DNA of 64,000 bases from Legionellaceae bacterium (lineage in GTDB: Bacteria > Pseudomonadota > Gammaproteobacteria > Legionellales > Legionellaceae), in NCBI GenBank assembly GCA_030695645.1, contig JAUYQG010000192.1:1-64000 (forward strand). The letters run 5' to 3'. Of this stretch, positions 51,384 to 60,415 are shown in pieces; the first letter of the stretch is position 1, and each line of letters opens with the position of its first letter. The position numbers and the translations under genes were made by a program. The notes under the pieces were generated by a model that saw only the letters and a program-made list of their open reading frames with translations, was not told the DNA's origin and made no database searches.

Positions 51384-52280
51384 CGCTTGATTTAATTTCG
51401 GATACTGAAATTGATAACCAGCTTCAAACAGTCGCTTTGGTACCACACGCTGTCCTTTGAGTAACAGACATTCGCCCATTTCGCCAAAAAGTAGGCGGAT
51501 GAAAAACGCAGGCATTTTGAGGAACAAAGGGCGATGTAAGCAGGTCGCCAATTTATGTGAAAATTCCTTTTGACTGACAGGGTAGGGTGATGTCAGGTTA
51601 AATGCGCCGGTGAGTTCTGGTTTGTTTAATAAAAACGTGATCGCGCCAACCACGTCATTAATATGTACCCATGATAAACTTTGCTGCCCATCGCCGATGA
51701 TGGCGCCTAATCCCAAATAAAAACTGGGGAACAATTTCTTTAACATCCCTTGGCCTTTTTGTAATACCACGCCAAATCGCGTCGTTGTCACCGGTATGCC
51801 ATAATCGATAGCCGGTTGTAGGGCCTCTTGCCAACAAACACCTATTTTACTTAAAAAATCAGGCGGGTTTTTCGTGTTAATGAGGGTATCTTCGTCAAAG
51901 GCCGATTGGTCGCCATTGTCTTGCAGGCCATAGATGCCGACGGCATTGGCGCAAATAAAATGGGGTTTGGCCTGATGCTTGATGAGCCAATGAATCAATA
52001 TGGTACTTGTGCTGACGCGTGAATCGATGAGTTGTTTTTTGACGGCCTCACTCCACTTCGATGCCGCAATATTAAATCCGCACAGGTTAATGATGGCGTC
52101 AAATTGTTTGGCATCTAACTGAGATAATTCATCCCAAGTGCAGCACGTGGCGGCGTTTGAAAATTCTCGTTGTAATGTTGATTTGTTTCGGCCTAATACA
52201 GTGATGTGATGGTCTATTTTCAGTGAGCGAACTAATGCATGTCCGATAAACCCCGAGGCGCCCGCAATCAAAATATTCAT
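51357..52280 (-). CDS. yfcH: TIGR01777-type NAD(P)-binding epimerase (YfcH)
   Basis: This 307-aa short-chain dehydrogenase/epimerase-like protein has the N-terminal ILIAGASGFIGHALVRSL (GxxGxxG) and the family-specific NLCGFNIAASKWSEAVKKQL, with SLSWVHINDVV and the C-terminal DUF1731-like tail ending LNQALQREF. Length matches E. coli YfcH (297 aa). The reaction is unknown. Confidence 0.92.
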   Translation of the reverse strand: MNILIAGASGFIGHALVRSLKIDHHITVLGRNKSTLQREFSNAATCCTWDELSQLDAKQFDAIINLCGFNIAASKWSEAVKKQLIDSRVSTSTILIHWLIKHQAKPHFICANAVGIYGLQDNGDQSAFDEDTLINTKNPPDFLSKIGVCWQEALQPAIDYGIPVTTTRFGVVLQKGQGMLKKLFPSFYLGLGAIIGDGQQSLSWVHINDVVGAITFLLNKPELTGAFNLTSPYPVSQKEFSHKLATCLHRPLFLKMPAFFIRLLFGEMGECLLLKGQRVVPKRLFEAGYQFQYPKLNQALQREFSNR

Positions 52281-52575
52281 GTTTTATCTCTATAGATATT
52301 GGTATGAGGGAACAAGATAGCATGTTTTTATAGGTTTTCAGAGGATACTCTGGTTGCATGGATAAATGCTTTTTTATTTTTTTCGCAATGATTGCGTAAT
52401 CGTAAAATAACACAAAGTAACAAGAACGTTATTTTTTGTTACTTTATGGGGTAGGGCGATGAAAATAGAAGAAGTGATTTATGATAAATTTGTAGCGACA
52501 TATGGGCGTGTCGTTCATGTATGATTATTTTGTTATACTGCGTGCTTTCAATCAGTATAAATAAAGTAGTTCATT

Positions 52576-55302
52576 GTGGAACAAGAGATTAAATCAATTG
52601 CCAGATTAATATTGACTCCATCAGGGTCTTTGCATATTGCTTATTATTTGGATATAGCTAATTTCCATGCGGATGTTCATCAGGCGCCTATTATTGAAGC
52701 CTTTTTGCAATCTCAAGAGCAGGGCTTGTTGCAATTATTGACTTCAAAAGCAGATAATAGTTGGTCTTTAGCACTGAAATACTGGCGAAATTATATCGCC
52801 ATGTATGCCGCCCTGCTTTGTCATCATGCGTCTAGCGACCAGAACATCATTGACGTTATTCCACCACCTGATGAAACGATACTTCAAGAGTGGCTTTTAA
52901 AAATACCACCGATGCCTGGTGGCGAGTACCTGACAACGGCCCTATTAACATCGATTTGGTTATCATTTGATGCGTGGTGTCGAGAATTAATTTCGTCTAA
53001 CCCAGAAGGTGTTGCAGGTTTTTTAAAAACATACCTGTCTGCCTGGCAGCAAGTGGGGCGAGTCTGTTTTAATTTGGCTGAAAATAAGCAAGATCCTGAT
53101 TATCCCTTTGCTTTTATTGCAACGTATGCAGCAAGTCTTACCGGCTCACGCGATGTACAACACAAACCACTTCGCCATGCGCTTCAAGAATACGCAGGTA
53201 ATACGAATAAATTGGCGCTTTATAATTTATTAAAACCAATTCATGAGGCCGCCATTCAATGTGAGTGGGTGCGCGAGGTTCTGGATAGCCATGATATTTA
53301 TCACCCCATGGCCTGGACGCCTGGTGAAGCCTATCAATTGCTTCAATCTATTCCGCAATTAGAAGCGGCTGGCTTAGTTGTAAAATGCCCTAACTGGTGG
53401 AAGAAACGTTTAAAACCACGCGTGCAAGTTAATATTGGTGGGAAAAAGAATACACTTTTATCGGCAGATACATTACTTCATTTCAATGTAACGGTCGCAA
53501 TTGATGGCGAGCCGTTAAGCCGAGAAGAATTGGATGCTATTTATCAATCCGAAACAGGCTTAATGATGTTGCGCGGGCAGTATGTTGAAATTGACAAAGA
53601 TAAATTGCAGCAAGCATTGGATCATTGGCAATCCGTACAGAAACAAGTCGGCGATGGTTTGTCGTTTATTGAAGGCATGCGCCTTTTGGCGGGTGTTGGG
53701 CGTAATTTAGCCGATACTGAGTTTTCAGAAGAGCTGCATGAGTGGTCAACAGTAGAGGCGAGTGAATCATTGCGTGCTGTATTGGAAAATATTCGTCATC
53801 CAGAAACCATTCAAACCAAACAACTTGGTTCTGAATTAAAAGCAACGCTCAGACCGTATCAGGCGATAGGGGTGAATTGGCTGGATTTATTAACCGAGTT
53901 AGGTTTGGGCGCGTGTCTTGCGGATGACATGGGTCTTGGAAAAACGATTCAGGTGATTTCATTGCTGCTGATTCAAAAGAAAAAGCAGCTGAATAAACCG
54001 AGCCTCCTTGTATTACCAGCGTCCCTGTTAGGTAATTGGAAGTCCGAAATTCAACGTTTCGCGCCAACATTGAACGCTTTATTTCTTCATCCTTCAGAGC
54101 TAACGCGTGGCGATTTAGAAGGCATTGCTGCAAATGTTGAACATGGGTTGTGCAAATGGGATTTGGTGGTGACCACTTACGGGATGTTACAACGTCAATC
54201 GTGGTTAACAGAAACGTGTTGGCATCTGGTTATTTTAGATGAAGCGCAAGCGATTAAAAATCCCACATCAGAACAAACCAAATTAACAAAGACCCTAAAA
54301 GGGCATGCCAAAGTCGCCTTAACAGGAACACCGATTGAAAATCGTTTGGGGGATTTATGGTCGCTCTATGATTTTATTTGTCCAGGATTATTAGGCACAA
54401 GCAGTCGATTTAAGCAATTTATCAAATCGATTGAAAATAACGACAAAGCCTCTTATGCACCGTTGCGTCAATTGGTTCAACCTTACCTTTTACGGCGATT
54501 AAAAACGGATAAATCGATTATTAACGATTTGCCGGATAAAACAGAAATGAAAGTATGGTGTGCATTAACAAAAGAGCAACTGACATTGTATACACAAGCC
54601 GTCGTTGACATGAAACGTGCATTGGAATCCACAGAAACGAGTATTCAACGAAAAGGGTTGGTCTTAGCTTATTTGACACGCTTTAAGCAAATTTGTAATC
54701 ATCCCGGGCAATTGCTTGGCGATAAAGATTATCATGAAAAGAGAAGCGGTAAGTTTGAACGGTTAGCTTACCTATACGATGAAATTGCAACAAGACAAGA
54801 AAAGGTATTGATCTTCACCCAATACCGAGAAATGACAGTGCCCATTGCAGCATTTCTAGAGCAGCGTTTTGGTGCTAAAGGCTTGATATTGCACGGAGGA
54901 ACGCCAGTTACAAAACGAAAAGAACTGGTTGATCAATTTCAAGATGAACAAGGTCCGCCGTTTTTTGTATTGTCTTTGAAAGCAGGGGGTACGGGACTTA
55001 ATTTAACCGCTGCGAGTCACGTGATTCATTTTGATCGTTGGTGGAATCCGGCTGTTGAAAATCAGGCGACGGATCGTGCTTTTCGTATCGGGCAAAAACG
55101 TAATGTCCTAGTGCATAAAATGATATGCAAAGGCACTATCGAAGAAAAAATAGATCAATTGATTACTGAGAAAGTATCGTTGGCTACGGATGTGCTACAA
55201 GTAAGCGGGGAATCGCTGTTGACTGAAATGAATGATAAACAATTGCTTGATTTAGTTCGCTTGGATATCAATCAAATGATGAATGAGGAAATAGCCGTAT
55301 GA
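52576..55302 (+). CDS. SNF2-family helicase
   Basis: This 908-aa protein starts with GTG. The N-terminal 400 residues are an SNF2-associated domain; the ATPase follows with LADDMGLGKTIQ (motif I), WHLVILDEAQAIKN (II, DEAQ), VALTGTPIENRLGDLWSLYDF (III), LSLKAGGTGLNLTAASHV (V) and ENQATDRAFRIGQ (VI). It would translocate on double-stranded DNA to remodel bound proteins. Its stop overlaps the start of a SWIM-domain gene (ATGA), a conserved bacterial pairing (for example YwqA/YwqB). Role is inferred to be in DNA repair or in freeing stalled complexes. Confidence 0.93.
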   Translation: MEQEIKSIARLILTPSGSLHIAYYLDIANFHADVHQAPIIEAFLQSQEQGLLQLLTSKADNSWSLALKYWRNYIAMYAALLCHHASSDQNIIDVIPPPDETILQEWLLKIPPMPGGEYLTTALLTSIWLSFDAWCRELISSNPEGVAGFLKTYLSAWQQVGRVCFNLAENKQDPDYPFAFIATYAASLTGSRDVQHKPLRHALQEYAGNTNKLALYNLLKPIHEAAIQCEWVREVLDSHDIYHPMAWTPGEAYQLLQSIPQLEAAGLVVKCPNWWKKRLKPRVQVNIGGKKNTLLSADTLLHFNVTVAIDGEPLSREELDAIYQSETGLMMLRGQYVEIDKDKLQQALDHWQSVQKQVGDGLSFIEGMRLLAGVGRNLADTEFSEELHEWSTVEASESLRAVLENIRHPETIQTKQLGSELKATLRPYQAIGVNWLDLLTELGLGACLADDMGLGKTIQVISLLLIQKKKQLNKPSLLVLPASLLGNWKSEIQRFAPTLNALFLHPSELTRGDLEGIAANVEHGLCKWDLVVTTYGMLQRQSWLTETCWHLVILDEAQAIKNPTSEQTKLTKTLKGHAKVALTGTPIENRLGDLWSLYDFICPGLLGTSSRFKQFIKSIENNDKASYAPLRQLVQPYLLRRLKTDKSIINDLPDKTEMKVWCALTKEQLTLYTQAVVDMKRALESTETSIQRKGLVLAYLTRFKQICNHPGQLLGDKDYHEKRSGKFERLAYLYDEIATRQEKVLIFTQYREMTVPIAAFLEQRFGAKGLILHGGTPVTKRKELVDQFQDEQGPPFFVLSLKAGGTGLNLTAASHVIHFDRWWNPAVENQATDRAFRIGQKRNVLVHKMICKGTIEEKIDQLITEKVSLATDVLQVSGESLLTEMNDKQLLDLVRLDINQMMNEEIAV

Positions 55303-56234
55303 GATGGGCACCTTATGTTCCTGTTGCTAAACGACGCGCGACAGCTGCCAAGAAAATGCAACAACTAAAAAAGAAAGGCCATGCGATTCAACCGATTGAA
55401 ATTCAAGGTCGCACGATTGCACGTACATTTTGGGGCAAAGCCTGGTGTGATCACATGGAATCGTTTTGTGATCATGATAATCGATTACCCAGAGGGCGCA
55501 CCTATGTACGCAATGGTTCGGTTTGTCATCTTGAAATTAATGAGGGCCATGTGAAGGCCATGGTGTCTGGTAGTTCAATTTATAACATCACGATTGCCAT
55601 TAAGCCGCTGGTGCATGACAAATGGCAGACCATTAAAAGTACTTGCATGGGTAAAATCAGCTCCTTACTTGATTTGTTGTCCGGAAAATTATCAACTGGT
55701 GTTATGGACGTGGTGTGTCATCCAGACGGTGGCTTATTTCCTTTATCACATGATTTTAAGCTAAGTTGTGATTGTCCTGACTATGCTACGATGTGTAAGC
55801 ATGTGGCGGCCGTCTTATATGGTGTGGGTTCACGTTTGGATGCGGATCCTGCACAGCTATTTAAATTACGAGGTGTTAATTTTGAAGAGTTGATTGATGT
55901 GAATCAGGCGGTACTTGATGTGACTTCAACACAATCGGGTCGAAGAAAACGACTGGATGATGCGGCGTTCACGGATTTATTTAATTTTGAAATGGTTGAA
56001 GAGCCGATAAGCAATGCAACACCTGTGGGATTGAATCATACTTCTATAGACTTTCCAAAACACTTGACGGGACGTGCTATTTTAGAAAAACGCACTCAGT
56101 TACAACTCACTAAAAATGAGTTTGCAAAGCGGGTTGGCGTGAGTGTGGCGTCAATCACATTATGGGAAGCTAAAGGTGATAAGACCATTACACCACATAC
56201 TGTTTCATTGAAGAAATTACAGGCCGTTTGGTAG
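55299..56234 (+). CDS. SWIM zinc-finger protein with XRE-like C-terminus
   Basis: This 311-aa partner of the SNF2 helicase has the SWIM motif near residues 160-175: SCDCPDYATMCKHVAAV fits CxCx(6)CxH. The N-terminal part RTIARTFWGKAWCDHMESF is typical for the YwqB family. The last 65 residues (LTKNEFAKRVGVSVASITLW) look like an XRE helix-turn-helix, which is unusual in this family. The two genes are translationally coupled, so they should form a complex that binds DNA. Confidence 0.88.
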   Translation: MRWAPYVPVAKRRATAAKKMQQLKKKGHAIQPIEIQGRTIARTFWGKAWCDHMESFCDHDNRLPRGRTYVRNGSVCHLEINEGHVKAMVSGSSIYNITIAIKPLVHDKWQTIKSTCMGKISSLLDLLSGKLSTGVMDVVCHPDGGLFPLSHDFKLSCDCPDYATMCKHVAAVLYGVGSRLDADPAQLFKLRGVNFEELIDVNQAVLDVTSTQSGRRKRLDDAAFTDLFNFEMVEEPISNATPVGLNHTSIDFPKHLTGRAILEKRTQLQLTKNEFAKRVGVSVASITLWEAKGDKTITPHTVSLKKLQAVW

Positions 56235-56256
56235 ACATTTGATTAGGAGAATACTC

Positions 56257-56763
56257 ATGTCAAAAATATTAATAAGTGCGTGTCTGCTTGGTCAAAAAGT
56301 TCGTTATGATGGCGGTGATTGTTTACAAAATCATGAACGCTTACAAGCATGGATAACAGCAGGCAATGTTGTGACGATTTGTCCAGAAATGATTGGTGGA
56401 TTGCCAACTCCAAGACCTCCCGCAGAAATCCAAGGTAGCAAAACGGGTATTGCTGTATTAAATGGAGATGCTCATATCAAGACGAATACTGGTGAAAATG
56501 TAACGGAACAGTTTATTGAGGGCGCTCGAAAAACACTAGCCTTAGCGCAGAAACACCATGTATGTGTAGCTATTTTGAAAGCAAAAAGTCCCTCCTGTGG
56601 ATCCAGCGTTATCTATGATGGAAGTTTTTCTCGTTCGCTTATTCCGGGCATGGGTGTTACAGCGACATTGTTAAACCAGCATGATATTTTAGTTTTTGAT
56701 GAAGATCATATTGATGAGGCATTGGATGCCGCAGAGTCTCTAAATTCTAAAGAGCCATCTTGA
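56257..56763 (+). CDS. DUF523 family protein (YbbK-like)
   Basis: This 168-aa protein begins MSKILISACLLGQKVRYDGG with AGGAGA upstream. The conserved Cys in ACLLG, the CPEMIGGLPTPRPPAEI region, and LKAKSPSCG are all diagnostic of DUF523. The Cys residues suggest metal or Fe-S binding. It may be co-transcribed with the SNF2/SWIM pair (22-bp gap). Confidence 0.92.
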   Translation: MSKILISACLLGQKVRYDGGDCLQNHERLQAWITAGNVVTICPEMIGGLPTPRPPAEIQGSKTGIAVLNGDAHIKTNTGENVTEQFIEGARKTLALAQKHHVCVAILKAKSPSCGSSVIYDGSFSRSLIPGMGVTATLLNQHDILVFDEDHIDEALDAAESLNSKEPS

Positions 56764-56776
56764 AGCATATGCTTAG

Positions 56777-57325
56777 TTAATCATTCGGATCAGTGGTATT
56801 TGTTATGTTAAACGTTAAGAAGATTCGGTTGGGTTGGTCTGGATCAATCCGTCCTTCTTTTGGTTTTAAGTCTTCGAGAAAATTATGATTGACTGTTGCA
56901 GTAATAGCTTTACGCCAAAATTGCAAAGCGCGCTGATTTTCCGGGATCACGGTAACTTCCCATGCGCCTGGGTGCTGTTGCCAAACCTGTTGTGTCACGG
57001 TGCGACCAATTCCACGATTTTGAAAACGTGCAAGTATGAAAAATTCACCTATGTGCCACAGCATGTTGGGTTGTTCACCGGTTTGGTATAATAATGCAAA
57101 CCCCGCTAGTTCTCCATCAACTTTGACAAGATAAGCCCGACGATTGGGATCAATAAAGTAATGTTTGAAATCAAAACTTTCATAAAGGCCATCAGCAGGG
57201 CACGCCCAATCTGCAGAATTTAATCCGCACTCGCGCGACATTTCATAGACGTAAAAGCGAGCCATGTTTTGAATAGCCGGATAATCATCGAGGGTTGCGG
57301 GAATGAGTTGCGGTTTGGTTGTCAT
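56777..57325 (-). CDS. GNAT acetyltransferase
   Basis: This 182-aa protein has LIPATLDDYPAIQNMARFYVYEMS at the N-terminus, then GEFFILARFQNRGIGRTVTQQVW (CoA loop RxxGIG) and IPENQRALQFWRKAI. It resembles aminoglycoside- or amino-acid-type acetyltransferases of the resistance island kind. Last gene of a four-gene minus-strand run; 7 bp after the preceding gene. Confidence 0.87.
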   Translation of the reverse strand: MTTKPQLIPATLDDYPAIQNMARFYVYEMSRECGLNSADWACPADGLYESFDFKHYFIDPNRRAYLVKVDGELAGFALLYQTGEQPNMLWHIGEFFILARFQNRGIGRTVTQQVWQQHPGAWEVTVIPENQRALQFWRKAITATVNHNFLEDLKPKEGRIDPDQPNRIFLTFNITNTTDPND

Positions 57326-57332
57326 AATTTAT

Positions 57333-57758
57333 TCATAATGCCTTACGAAGAAAATAAAAGCTGGAGTCATGTTTAAAACCATGCCGAATAAATTCAACCT
57401 CAAATCCCAATTTTTTATAAAATTCTGGCGCTTCCCAGCTCATGGTGTTTACGGTGGCGAAAGCGCAACCTCTTTCTTTGCCAAATTTCTCGGCTGCCAA
57501 TATGAGCGTTGTACCATAATGCTGGTGGCGTATGGATTCATCTACCCACAGTTGGTCAATATGTAAGCCACCATGCAGTGTGCCTCCATTACAGCCGCCG
57601 AGAATTTTGTTATGTTCATCTCGAATAAAAAAGGCAAAAAATTGTAATGGGTCTAGTTCTCGCTGCTGTTTGATATTGGCCATGATGCCATCCCCGAGTA
57701 CTTGAACGTCTTCGACGGATGGATTTGGATCAAATGTAATCTTGTAGGGCATGATCAT
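57333..57758 (-). CDS. GNAT acetyltransferase
   Basis: This 141-aa GNAT protein has LQFFAFFIRDEHNKILGGCNG, LWVDESIRHQHYGTTLI (acceptor and CoA loop), and PEFYKKLGFEVEF. The fragment at 61730 is similar to its C-terminal third. Its ATG overlaps the stop of the APH gene by 4 bp, so it is translated with it. Confidence 0.87.
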   Translation of the reverse strand: MIMPYKITFDPNPSVEDVQVLGDGIMANIKQQRELDPLQFFAFFIRDEHNKILGGCNGGTLHGGLHIDQLWVDESIRHQHYGTTLILAAEKFGKERGCAFATVNTMSWEAPEFYKKLGFEVEFIRHGFKHDSSFYFLRKAL

Positions 57759-58771
57759 CCAAAAATTTGTTTAGTATGATGATAAGCCTTTATCGTATGG
57801 GCAATCAATGCCACCACGTCATGATTTAGGTTGGGTCGTGATTTTATTGGATTGTCATGGAGCAATTGTAATAGAAACAGCAAATCCATCAATTTAACTT
57901 GCGTTTTCCAGTTTAAAGACAGTTTAGAACCGTCAGCTTCAACGCCATTAATAAATCTTTGTTCATAACAAGCGGGTAGTTTATGTGCATAACGTAAGAA
58001 GGTGCCCATATCGAAGCCATAGGATCCTGCAAAAGCAAACTCCCAATCCAGGATGGCAGTGATTTTCCACTGGCCGTTGATTTGTTTGACCAATATATTG
58101 GCTGGGTCAAAATCACCATGCACCAAGTTGGCGTTGCGTTCATCTGGCAATAAGTTAAGGTGTTGTTCAATCCACGCCAAGACTGCGTGGTGTAATGAAT
58201 CACCTAAACTTTCCTTAACAATAGCATTTTGTAGTAGTGCCAAAATGAAGGGTTGGTATTTTTCGGATTCATGAAATGGTGTAATGGTTAAATCAGCTTG
58301 GAAAAAACCGCTTTGCTTGAATGTCATTTGTCTTAAGTGATTGAGATACAGTCCTGCTTCGAATGCACAATCATGAATGGCTTTCTCATCGCCAGATAAA
58401 ATGACATTGCGCATTAGCGTGCCCTCTATCCACGACATGATGGCATATGGTTGTTTAAACACGGTGCAACTGGTGTCTTCATATAACGGTTTGGGTACAG
58501 GTAGTTTTTCTGCAAGCATTCGATACAGTGTGATTTCACGCATTAAGGCTGATTTTTCCCTAGCGTAAAGTCGCAAAACCACGGGTGCAACGATATCTGA
58601 TTTAAAACTGATTTTGTAGTTGGTGTTGGCGCAGCCATCCGATAACAATTGAATATTCGTGATGGGTTCCCTAGAATAAGGGGAAAGAAGTCGTTGAGCT
58701 GTGTCTACATCCAATACCACATGTGATTGCGCGCGTTCCCAATGACTTTTAAAGATAGCGTCTTTCATCAT
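57755..58771 (-). CDS. Aminoglycoside phosphotransferase (APH) family kinase
   Basis: This 338-aa protein has a protein-kinase-like fold: the Lys/Arg-rich N-lobe near VAPVVLRLYAREKSALMRE, then the catalytic loop NLVHGDFDPANILVK (H-G-D-x-D-x-x-N) and the metal-binding ILDWEFAFAGSYGFDMGTF. It would phosphorylate a small molecule, an antibiotic or a metabolite such as homoserine or choline. It overlaps the acetyltransferase genes on both sides by 4 bp. Confidence 0.87.
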   Translation of the reverse strand: MMKDAIFKSHWERAQSHVVLDVDTAQRLLSPYSREPITNIQLLSDGCANTNYKISFKSDIVAPVVLRLYAREKSALMREITLYRMLAEKLPVPKPLYEDTSCTVFKQPYAIMSWIEGTLMRNVILSGDEKAIHDCAFEAGLYLNHLRQMTFKQSGFFQADLTITPFHESEKYQPFILALLQNAIVKESLGDSLHHAVLAWIEQHLNLLPDERNANLVHGDFDPANILVKQINGQWKITAILDWEFAFAGSYGFDMGTFLRYAHKLPACYEQRFINGVEADGSKLSLNWKTQVKLMDLLFLLQLLHDNPIKSRPNLNHDVVALIAHTIKAYHHTKQIFG

Positions 58772-59394
58772 GAAGTTGCGACCTTTTTTAATTCATCATA
58801 ATCAGCATTCATGATATGCAACACATTGGCATGAATTTTTTCGATAGGCCAGGCCCACCATTTTAAATCAAGTAAAAATGCGATGGTTTTATCATCAAAT
58901 CGTTTGCGAATGCTTTGCGCAGGATTACCGCCAACGATAGTGTAGGGTTCTACATTTTTAGTCACCACAGCGCGTGTCCCAATAATTGCGCCATCGCCAA
59001 TGGTGACGCCAGGCATGATGGTTGCATCATAGCCAATCCATACGTCATTGCCGATGACTGTATCTTGTTTACGGGTAGGAACAAAAGGCACTTGAGGCCA
59101 ATGCGATTGAAAAATGATGAAGGGAAAAGAGGAGTAACCACCCAAGTGATGGCTTCCCCCATTCATGACAAATTTTACCGCGGTTGCAATCTGGCAAAAT
59201 TTCCCAATGATGAGCTTGTCACCGATAAAATCGAAATGATACAGCACATTTTTTTCAAAATTATTGATATCAATTGGATCATCATAATATGTGTAATCAC
59301 CAACGGTAATATTTGGGTTTTTAATGATATTTTTTAAAAATACGGTTCGTTCTGAGCTGGGTATGGGGAATAGGGTGTCTGGATTAGGATGCAT
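58768..59394 (-). CDS. Vat/CatB-type hexapeptide-repeat acetyltransferase
   Basis: This 208-aa left-handed beta-helix protein has hexapeptide repeats (LIIGKFCQIATAVKFVMNGG, then IGNDVWIGYDATIMPGVTIG and IIGTRAVVTKNV). The catalytic His lies in the conserved SHHLGGYSSFPF loop region, as in xenobiotic acetyltransferases acting on chloramphenicol or streptogramin A. It heads the four-gene operon (Vat, APH, GNAT, GNAT) with each start overlapping or abutting the previous stop. Confidence 0.9.
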   Translation of the reverse strand: MHPNPDTLFPIPSSERTVFLKNIIKNPNITVGDYTYYDDPIDINNFEKNVLYHFDFIGDKLIIGKFCQIATAVKFVMNGGSHHLGGYSSFPFIIFQSHWPQVPFVPTRKQDTVIGNDVWIGYDATIMPGVTIGDGAIIGTRAVVTKNVEPYTIVGGNPAQSIRKRFDDKTIAFLLDLKWWAWPIEKIHANVLHIMNADYDELKKVATS

Positions 59395-59591
59395 TCTTGT
59401 CTTTATCTGTGTTTGATGAATAACGCTATTATCGGTTGGTTACTCTACGATTTCAACGTGCGTTATAATGATGGCATTAAAATAGATATGAAGCAGGACC
59501 GAATGAATTTTTTTGTTATTGAAAATAATTGTTTGACATTGCCGTTACGTCATCCTTTATCGTTAGCTTGGTCAGTTAGAGGAGTATTCAA

Positions 59592-60353
59592 ATGCGATAC
59601 ACGGTAAAAAAATTAGCACAACTTTCAGGGGTGAGTGCTCGCACGCTTCGGTTTTATGATGAAATTGGTTTGCTGGCGCCTGCTTTTTATGGTGATAACC
59701 AATACCGTTATTATGAAGAAGAGCAGCTTTTGATGTTACAGCAAATTTTATTCTTCCGTGAGCTTGGTATGCCTCTAAGTGATATTAGGCGGATTTTAGG
59801 CAGCGATGATTTCGATAAAATTGAGTCATTGAAAACGCATAAATCCATTCTTCAATCCGGTCTTGAGCGCACAGAAACGCTCATCAAAACGATTGATAGA
59901 ACCATTTCACATATTAGAGGTAAATTAATCATGCGTGATGCGGAAATGTATGACGGTTTTGATCCAAAAAAACAACAAGAGCATGAACAATACATGCTTG
60001 ATACAGGCGTTATTTCTCAGCAACAAATTGATGAGAGTTGGCAAAAAGTAGCGCACTGGAAAAAGCCTAACTGGGAGACCTTTAAGGATGACGGAGAACA
60101 GTTGAACCAAGACTTGGCGGCGGCGGTAAAGAATCACTTGAAACCAGAATGCAGTGAAGTGCAAACCTTGGTAAAGAGGCATTATACATGGGTAAGTAAT
60201 TTTTGGCTCCCTACTAAAGAAACGTATACAGGACTTGCTCAAATGTACCTTGACCATCCAGACTACCGCTCGTTTTACAACAAATATCATCCCAATTTGG
60301 TTGAATATTTAGTTGAGGCAATGCGGATTTTTGCTGAGAACGAATTATCCTGA
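59592..60353 (+). CDS. MerR-family regulator with TipAS ligand domain
   Basis: This 253-aa protein begins MRYTVKKLAQLSGVSARTLR (MerR winged helix), continues with the dimerisation coil ERTETLIKTIDRTISHIRGK, and ends in a TipAS-like domain of about 120 residues (helical, with YHPNLVEYLVEAMRIFAENEL). TipAS senses thiopeptide and other antibiotics in Streptomyces. It diverges from the Vat/APH operon by about 200 bp and is the most likely controller of that operon and of the hydrolase gene downstream. Confidence 0.9.
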   Translation: MRYTVKKLAQLSGVSARTLRFYDEIGLLAPAFYGDNQYRYYEEEQLLMLQQILFFRELGMPLSDIRRILGSDDFDKIESLKTHKSILQSGLERTETLIKTIDRTISHIRGKLIMRDAEMYDGFDPKKQQEHEQYMLDTGVISQQQIDESWQKVAHWKKPNWETFKDDGEQLNQDLAAAVKNHLKPECSEVQTLVKRHYTWVSNFWLPTKETYTGLAQMYLDHPDYRSFYNKYHPNLVEYLVEAMRIFAENELS

Positions 60354-60360
60354 ATATTTT

Positions 60361-60386
60361 GTCCGCCATTTGGTTTAATGGCGGAC
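60361..60386 (+). terminator. Hairpin between the regulator and the hydrolase gene
   Basis: GTCCGCCATT pairs perfectly with AATGGCGGAC across TGGTTT. No U-run follows, so termination is uncertain; it may also slow transcription into the next gene. Confidence 0.5.
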
Positions 60387-60415
60387 TATATTTATAGTTG
60401 ATGTGAGGTTTGATT

